This document shows, one piece after another, positions 4,634 to 8,927 of a stretch of 8,927 nucleotides of DNA. Every line of letters starts with the position of its first letter. Within the stretch, counting starts at the first letter, position 1. The notes beneath the pieces were generated by a model, which was not told where the DNA came from, searched no databases, and saw only the letters and a program-made list of their open reading frames with translations. The stretch spans positions 1 to 8,927 of the forward strand of contig URUW01000067.1 of assembly GCA_900551205.1 (NCBI GenBank), written 5' to 3'. The stretch is from an uncultured Collinsella sp. Lineage in GTDB: Bacteria > Actinomycetota > Coriobacteriia > Coriobacteriales > Coriobacteriaceae. Made by a program: the position numbers and the translations under genes.

Positions 4634-6022
4634 CTACTTTTTGAGCGCGGCCGGGACGGGATCGACCGGCGCGGGAGCCTCCAGGTCGGAGACCTTCACA
4701 ATGCCGTTCTCATCGGAGAAGGCGCGGTAAATGGTCCGAATCGCCAGGTCGAAGTCCTTCTCCTCGACACCGATAATGATGTTGATCTCGTCACAGCTCT
4801 GCGAAATCATACGCACGCTCACGCCGGCCTGGCCAAGCATGCCAAACAGGTGGCCCGAGATACCTGCGCGGCCGCGCAGGTTACGGCCGACGGTCGCGAT
4901 GAGCGCCAAGCCCTCAACGACCTCGATCTCGAGCGGCTCGACCTCCTGCTGAATGTCGCCCACGAGCGAGTACAGCGAGTCGTGCACGTCCTGCTCCTGC
5001 ACCACGGCGCCAAAGCGGTCGACACCGGTGGGCATGTGCTCGACGGAAACGTCATAGCGCTCGAAGACCGAAAGCGCGCGGCGCATAAAGCCGACACGCG
5101 GCTTGGTGCGGTCGCGGGCAACGTTGATGGCGACAAAGCCGCGCTTGCCGGTCACGCCGGTAATGATGGGCTCCGCCTCGCCCTCATCAGCCGTCTCGCT
5201 AATGATGGTGCCGGGGTCCTGCGGCGCATTGGTGTTCTTGATGACCAGCGGAATACCAGCCTCGCGCACGGGGAACACAGCTTCCTCGTGCAGGACGCTT
5301 GCGCCCATGTACGAAAGCTCGCGCAGCTCCTCGTAGGTAACGCGCGCAATGGGCTGAGCCTCGGGCACAATACGCGGATCGGCAGAATAGAAGCCCGAAA
5401 CGTCGGTCCAGTTCTCGTACAGGTCGGCGCCCAGGCACTTGGCCAGGATCGAGCCCGAGATATCGCCGCCGCCACGATCGAGCAGCTTGATCTGGCCCTC
5501 ACGCGTCGCGCCATAGAAACCGGGCATAACGAAGCCGCCCTGCTGACCGTACTCTTGCACCAGCTCGGAGGTGCGATTCATGCTGAGCGTACCGTCGTGA
5601 TGGAACGCCACGACCGTCGCGGCGTCCAGGAACGGTAGGCCCAGGTACTCAGCCATCAGGCGAGCGGTAAAGTACTCGCCGCGGCTTACGAGCTCCTCAG
5701 TAGAGTAGCCACCGGAGCGAGCACGCTCGGCAAAGGCCGCAAACTCCTCACGGATGGGATAGGTGAGCTCCAGCTCGTCAGCGATATCAAAATAGCGCTG
5801 GCCAATGTCCTCGAGCAGTTCCTCGCACGACACGTGGTACTTAACGTGCGCGTTAACCAGGTAGAGCAGGTCGGTCACCTTGGTGTCGCCCTTAAAGCGG
5901 CGACCGCAGGCGGAAACCACCACAAAACGGCGAGCCGGGTCGGCATCGACGATGGCCTTGATTTTCTTAAAGTGTTCGGCGTCGGCGACCGACGAGCCGC
6001 CAAACTTGGCAATCTTAATCAT
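4634..6022 (-). CDS. lysC: Aspartate kinase (monofunctional, with two ACT domains)
   Basis: The enzyme phosphorylates aspartate to beta-aspartyl phosphate, the committed step of the aspartate family of amino acids. The 462-residue product begins IKIAKFGGSSVADAEHFKK, with the kinase motif KFGGSS at 6-11. It then has SRGEYFTARL (113-122), GFYGAT (168-173) and DRGGGDISGSILA (182-194). ENWTDVSGFYSADPR (203-217) and SYMGASVLHEEA (237-248) complete the kinase domain. The DRGGGDISGS string replaces the more common GRGGSDTTA-type sequence, a variant I associate with Firmicutes-like aspartate kinases. Two ACT domains follow (about 298-345 and 374-435), which normally bind the feedback inhibitor, usually lysine and/or threonine; which one acts here cannot be read. 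The tail is Pro/Ala-rich. The start is ATG at 6020-6022, with only a distant AAGG about 13 bases upstream, so translation may be modest. Divergent from thrC, 104 bases between start codons. Confidence 0.96.
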   Translation of the reverse strand: MIKIAKFGGSSVADAEHFKKIKAIVDADPARRFVVVSACGRRFKGDTKVTDLLYLVNAHVKYHVSCEELLEDIGQRYFDIADELELTYPIREEFAAFAERARSGGYSTEELVSRGEYFTARLMAEYLGLPFLDAATVVAFHHDGTLSMNRTSELVQEYGQQGGFVMPGFYGATREGQIKLLDRGGGDISGSILAKCLGADLYENWTDVSGFYSADPRIVPEAQPIARVTYEELRELSYMGASVLHEEAVFPVREAGIPLVIKNTNAPQDPGTIISETADEGEAEPIITGVTGKRGFVAINVARDRTKPRVGFMRRALSVFERYDVSVEHMPTGVDRFGAVVQEQDVHDSLYSLVGDIQQEVEPLEIEVVEGLALIATVGRNLRGRAGISGHLFGMLGQAGVSVRMISQSCDEINIIIGVEEKDFDLAIRTIYRAFSDENGIVKVSDLEAPAPVDPVPAALKK

Positions 6023-6075
6023 GGGCTGGAGGTTACCTTTCTAAAAAGCCTCTGCGAACCTATTTTGCGCGCTCT

Positions 6076-6110
6076 GATACCATGGGTTCACCGATTGGGA
6101 CCAAGGTATC
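6076..6110 (+). promoter_or_regulatory. Inverted repeat in the lysC-thrC divergent leader
   Basis: GATACCATGG (6076-6085) and CCAAGGTATC (6101-6110) are inverted copies with one mismatch, spaced by 15 bases. The right arm ends one base before the thrC ribosome site GAGGAG (6112-6117). The repeat could be an operator serving one or both genes, or a leader hairpin near the thrC ribosome site. No convincing -35/-10 pair was seen for either gene in this 104-base gap. Confidence 0.5.
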
Positions 6111-6126
6111 CGAGGAGCACTGTTAT

Positions 6127-7644
6127 ATGGGAACTTATCATAGTACACGAGGACGCACTTTATCATGCTCAAGTAAGGTGGCAATCCGCACCGGCATAGC
6201 TCCCGACGGGGGTTTGTTTGTCTCGGACGAGCTTGGCACCCAGCAGGTCGATATCAGCTCGCTTGCAGATAAATCGTACTTTGAAATCGCTCAAAATGTG
6301 TTGGGAATGTTACTGAACGATTACACGGACGAAGAAATTTCGGCGTGTGTCGACGAGGCATATCGTGGCACGTTCGCAAGTGAAGAGGTCACACCGCTCG
6401 TCAAACTCGATACAGCGCCGGGCACCGACGTCCCTCAAACCTATGTGATGGAGCTCTTTGGCGGCCCCACGAGCGCCTTTAAGGACGTCGCCCTGCAGAT
6501 GCTCCCCCGCCTCATGGCCCGCACCTCCGCCAAGGACGGCGGCGCCGAGCGCATCATGATCGTCACCGCCACGTCGGGCGACACCGGCAAGGCCGCACTC
6601 GCCGGCTTTGCCGACGCCCCGGGCACGGGCATTACCGTCTTTTATCCCGAGGGCAAGGTCAGCCGCGTCCAGAACCTGCAGATGTCCACACAGGAGGGCG
6701 AAAACGTCGCCGTCTGCGGTATCCGCGGCAACTTTGACGACGCCCAGAGCGCCGTCAAGCGTATCTTTGCCGATAAGGAACTGGCCGAGCGCCTGAAGGC
6801 CGCCGGCACCGTGCTTTCGAGCGCCAACTCCATCAACGTCGGCCGCTTGGTGCCGCAGGTCGTCTACTACTTTGCCGCCTATGCGCAACTGCTACGCGCC
6901 GGCGCTATCGAGGCTGGCGACGCCGTAGAGTTCTGCGTGCCCACCGGCAACTTTGGCGATATCTTGGCCGGCTACTACGCCAAGCGCATGGGTCTGCCCG
7001 TCGCCAAGCTCGTCGTGGCGAGCGACAAGAACAACGTGCTTGCCGACTTCCTGACCACCGGCGTCTACGATCGCAACCGTCCGTTCTTCACGACCATCTC
7101 GCCGTCGATGGACATCCTCATCAGCTCTAACCTGGAGCGCATGCTGTACTTCCTGTCCAATGGCGACTGCGAGCTTGTTGCCGGCCTTATGGAGCAGCTG
7201 GCACAGACCGGCCGCTACGAGGTGACCGCCGAGCTGCTGGCCAAGATCCAGAGCGTGTTTGGCTGCGGCTGGGCCACCGAGGACGAGGTCCGCGCTGCCA
7301 TCAAGAGCTGCTGGGGTGCGAACGGCTACATAATCGACCCGCACACCGCTTGCGGCTATCACGTCTTTGAGCAGGTCGCCCCCGCCGAGGGCGCCAAGGC
7401 CCGCGTGCTGCTTTCGACCGCCAGCCCCTACAAGTTCCCGCGCGCCTGCTGCGACGCTCTGGGCCTCAACGTTCCCGAGGATGATTTTGAGGCTATGCGT
7501 GTACTCGAGCAGGCCACCAACACGGTCGCCCCGACCCAGCTCGCCGAGCTCGAGTCCAAACCCGTCCGTTTCGAAGACGTCTGCGACGTAGCCGATATGG
7601 CCAACTACGTAGAGTCTGCAGCAAAAAAGATGACTTCCAACTAA
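6127..7644 (+). CDS. thrC: Threonine synthase
   Basis: This PLP enzyme converts O-phosphohomoserine to threonine, the last step of the pathway. The 505-residue product has the family's N-terminal YHSTRG motif (residues 4-9) and IAPDGGLFV (24-32). The PLP-lysine motif GGPTSAFKD follows (Lys119 forms the Schiff base), then the phosphate-binding TATSGDTGKAAL (147-158). NSINVGRLVPQVVYYF (234-249) and VPTGNFGDILAGYYA (271-285) complete the core. It is of the longer type common in clostridia and related bacteria, compared with about 430 residues in E. coli. The start was set at ATG 6127-6129 because GAGGAG lies nine bases upstream and MGTYHSTRG is the family's usual beginning. An upstream in-frame ATG at 6082 lies inside the inverted repeat and was rejected. 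It is followed by a terminator-like hairpin and then thrB in the same direction. Confidence 0.97.
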   Translation: MGTYHSTRGRTLSCSSKVAIRTGIAPDGGLFVSDELGTQQVDISSLADKSYFEIAQNVLGMLLNDYTDEEISACVDEAYRGTFASEEVTPLVKLDTAPGTDVPQTYVMELFGGPTSAFKDVALQMLPRLMARTSAKDGGAERIMIVTATSGDTGKAALAGFADAPGTGITVFYPEGKVSRVQNLQMSTQEGENVAVCGIRGNFDDAQSAVKRIFADKELAERLKAAGTVLSSANSINVGRLVPQVVYYFAAYAQLLRAGAIEAGDAVEFCVPTGNFGDILAGYYAKRMGLPVAKLVVASDKNNVLADFLTTGVYDRNRPFFTTISPSMDILISSNLERMLYFLSNGDCELVAGLMEQLAQTGRYEVTAELLAKIQSVFGCGWATEDEVRAAIKSCWGANGYIIDPHTACGYHVFEQVAPAEGAKARVLLSTASPYKFPRACCDALGLNVPEDDFEAMRVLEQATNTVAPTQLAELESKPVRFEDVCDVADMANYVESAAKKMTSN

Positions 7645-7657
7645 AACCCCTTATTAA

Positions 7658-7677
7658 GCGCCGGCGAAAGCCGGCGC
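7658..7677 (+). terminator. Terminator-like hairpin after thrC
   Basis: GCGCCGGC (7658-7665) and GCCGGCGC (7670-7677) form a perfect 8-bp stem with a stable GAAA tetraloop, 13 bases past the thrC stop. ACCTTCTTTC follows; it is T-rich but interrupted, so termination may be partial and allow read-through to thrB. Confidence 0.6.
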
Positions 7678-7725
7678 ACCTTCTTTCATCAGATAACCCT
7701 CGGGATGATGGCGAACTGACATGCG

Positions 7726-7831
7726 GGTCTGCCTGTTTAGTTCGTCGCGAGTTCCGCACGAGCCGGAAAGCACTTAATGTGCTTTCCGAGCGAGCCCAGG
7801 ACGCCCGAGCAGCGAACTAAACAGGCAGACC
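7726..7831. repeat. 106-bp extragenic palindrome between thrC and thrB
   Basis: Perfect 19-bp arms (7726-7744 and 7813-7831) enclose an inner perfect 10-bp stem, CGGAAAGCAC/GTGCTTTCCG (7764-7773, 7779-7788), with the loop TTAAT. The outer arm contains TTTAGTT, as does that of the asd palindrome, and TCCGCA and AGGACG occur in the same order as in that element. The right arm ends four bases before the thrB ribosome site AGGAG (7836-7840), so folding in the transcript could affect thrB translation or cut it off from thrC. Confidence 0.85.
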
Positions 7832-7846
7832 GCCCAGGAGATTCCC

Positions 7847-8728
7847 ATGATCAAGATCACCGTCCCAGCAACAAGCGCCAACTTGGGCATTGGCTACGAT
7901 ACCCTCGGCATGGCCGTCAGCCTCTACTCGCACTTCACCTTCGAGCGCGCCGACAAGCTCACCATCACGGGCTGCCCCGAGGAGTTCCAAAACGAGAGCA
8001 ACCTAGTCTACGTGAGCTTTGTGGATGCGCTGGCCGCATGGGGCGAGCCGGCCTTCCCCGTCGCCATCGACATTCAGACTGACGTTCCCGTCGCTCGTGG
8101 CCTGGGTTCCAGCTCCACCTGCGTTGTCGCTGGTATCATGGCCGCCGCCGCTTTAACGGGCCACACCGTCGACCGCGCCGAGCTCGTCCGCATTGCCACC
8201 GAGGTCGAGGGCCACCCCGATAACGTCGCCCCCGCTATCCTAGGCGGCGCCGTCTGCTCCTTTACGCCGACCGACTCGCTCCCCCAGTGCCTTCGCTACG
8301 AGGTGAGCGATCGCTTGCGTTTTATTACCGTGATTCCGCCCTACGAAGTACACACGAGTGAGGCGCGCAAGGTCGTGCCGCAGGAGATCCCGCTCTCCAC
8401 CGCCGTGTGGCAGATGGGCCGCATCGCCGGCATGACGCGCGGTTTGGAGACTGGTGACCTGGACCTGATTGCCGCCGCTAATGACGACCGCATCCAGGAG
8501 CCCTATCGTCGCCGCCTGATTCCCGACTACAACGCTGTGCGCGACACCTGCCTTAACGGCGGCGCCAAGACCATCTGGATCAGTGGCTCCGGCTCGACCC
8601 TCATGGCCGTAACTGATGACACCATCGTGGCAAAGTTCCTGCAGGTCAAGCTGCGTGAGCAGTTCCCCAAGTGTGACACGCATATTCTGACGTGCGACAC
8701 CGAGGGCGCTCAAATCGAGTACCTGTAG
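7847..8728 (+). CDS. thrB: Homoserine kinase (GHMP family)
   Basis: The enzyme phosphorylates homoserine with ATP, giving the substrate of threonine synthase. The 293-residue product shows the three GHMP-kinase motifs: PATSANLGIGYD (7-18), the glycine/serine-rich phosphate loop PVARGLGSSST (81-91) and the C-terminal SGSGSTLMAV (246-255). EGHPDNVAPAILGG (121-134) is characteristic of homoserine kinases. Length is normal. The start is ATG at 7847-7849, with AGGAG six bases upstream. It lies 202 bases after thrC in the same direction. Gene order thrC-thrB without hom is consistent with hom being elsewhere in the genome. The gap contains both a hairpin and a large palindrome, so co-transcription with thrC is plausible but not assured. 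Confidence 0.97.
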   Translation: MIKITVPATSANLGIGYDTLGMAVSLYSHFTFERADKLTITGCPEEFQNESNLVYVSFVDALAAWGEPAFPVAIDIQTDVPVARGLGSSSTCVVAGIMAAAALTGHTVDRAELVRIATEVEGHPDNVAPAILGGAVCSFTPTDSLPQCLRYEVSDRLRFITVIPPYEVHTSEARKVVPQEIPLSTAVWQMGRIAGMTRGLETGDLDLIAAANDDRIQEPYRRRLIPDYNAVRDTCLNGGAKTIWISGSGSTLMAVTDDTIVAKFLQVKLREQFPKCDTHILTCDTEGAQIEYL

Positions 8729-8772
8729 ACATCGCCGATCGGTCTGTCCGGGCCACCCGGGGGCATCCCCTT

Positions 8773-8846
8773 AAAAACGTCCTCGCACTTGAGGCCCGCT
8801 TATCCTGCTCCTTCGGAGCATCGGATAGGCGGGCCTCGTGCTGACG
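8773..8846 (-). terminator. Bidirectional terminator between thrB and the convergent gene
   Basis: GAGGCCCGCTTATCC (8791-8805) pairs with 8823-8837 with one G-U pair. The apex TGCTCC/GGAGCA with a TTC loop (8806-8820) completes it, and GCAC/GTGC and CGTC/GACG extend the base outward with small bulges. On the minus strand the stem ends in GACG followed directly by TTTTT (8773-8777), a good terminator for the gene ending at 8850. On the plus strand T6 lies farther out (8865-8870), so it may also stop thrB transcripts. Confidence 0.7.
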
Positions 8847-8849
8847 CTC

Positions 8850-8927
8850 CTATTTGGCAAGGTGTTTTTTAGAATCCATTTTGCGCTCGGCCTCGAAGGC
8901 CCGCCTGTCCCAATCGAGCGGAAGTCC
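8850..8927 (-). CDS. C-terminal end of an unidentified protein (cut by window edge)
   Basis: The last 25 codons of a minus-strand gene are visible, ending AEAERK-like as AFEAERKMDSKKHLAK and a TAG stop at 8850-8852. The composition is charged and lysine-rich, with no motif to identify a family. A good intrinsic terminator starts four bases beyond the stop on the same strand, which supports this being a real gene end. It converges with thrB. Function unknown. Confidence 0.55.
   Translation of the reverse strand, partial: GLPLDWDRRAFEAERKMDSKKHLAK

Noticed and set aside
4607..5638. Long plus-strand open frame of 343 codons opposite lysC
   Set aside because: The minus strand encodes an unmistakable aspartate kinase; the plus product is His/Asn/Leu-rich with no motif and no ribosome site.
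6082..6126. Upstream thrC start at 6082
   Set aside because: It lies in the inverted repeat, lacks a ribosome site, and adds residues not typical of the family.
6023..6126. Lysine riboswitch or T-box upstream of lysC or thrC
   Set aside because: The 104-base gap is too short for either, and no T-box sequence or riboswitch core was seen.
6310..7362. Minus-strand open frames opposite thrC
   Set aside because: Antisense shadows of a clear threonine synthase; low-complexity products.
1..8927. A new defence, secretion or mobile gene system
   Set aside because: Every confident gene belongs to a known housekeeping family, and no integrase, transposase, toxin or phage gene was found; the unusual material is non-coding.

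Overview
The window is GC-rich DNA with short Shine-Dalgarno leaders, mostly G/C-ending codons and many extragenic palindromes. Protein character and base composition suggest an actinobacterium of the Coriobacteriia, most likely a Collinsella-like gut organism. That assignment rests on recognition, not on a search.

Layout. 1-230 (minus) is the N-terminal part of an ABC transporter ATPase running off the left edge. 231-642 has no confident gene; it holds a REP-like palindrome and the terminator of the next gene. 643-1317 (minus) is an AIM24-family protein with its own promoter. 1414-1468 holds a second, inverted copy of the REP-like palindrome, followed by 1466-2020 (minus), the 3' remnant of a sensor histidine kinase that has lost its sensor, membrane and phospho-accepting parts. 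2163-2738 (minus) is an O6-alkylguanine-DNA alkyltransferase (ogt type). 2739-3433 is a gene-free stretch of about 700 bp containing a 181-bp element with terminal inverted repeats, a duplicated GC-rich hairpin and a 128-bp palindrome.

The right half is an aspartate-family amino-acid module. On the minus strand are lysC (aspartate kinase, 4634-6022) and asd (aspartate-semialdehyde dehydrogenase, 3434-4459). Divergent from lysC, on the plus strand, are thrC (threonine synthase, 6127-7644) and thrB (homoserine kinase, 7847-8728). LysC and Asd convert aspartate to aspartate semialdehyde, the branch point for lysine, methionine and threonine. ThrB and ThrC convert homoserine to threonine. The linking enzyme, homoserine dehydrogenase, is not in the window. 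The right edge carries the last 25 codons of an unidentified minus-strand gene that converges on thrB.

No new multigene system is visible; the coding genes are ordinary housekeeping. The unusual content is between the genes: at least three kinds of palindromic element. Three large hairpins (3293-3420, 7726-7831, 8773-8846) share short framework motifs while their pairing arms differ. That pattern suggests a selected structure or a dispersed repeat family.
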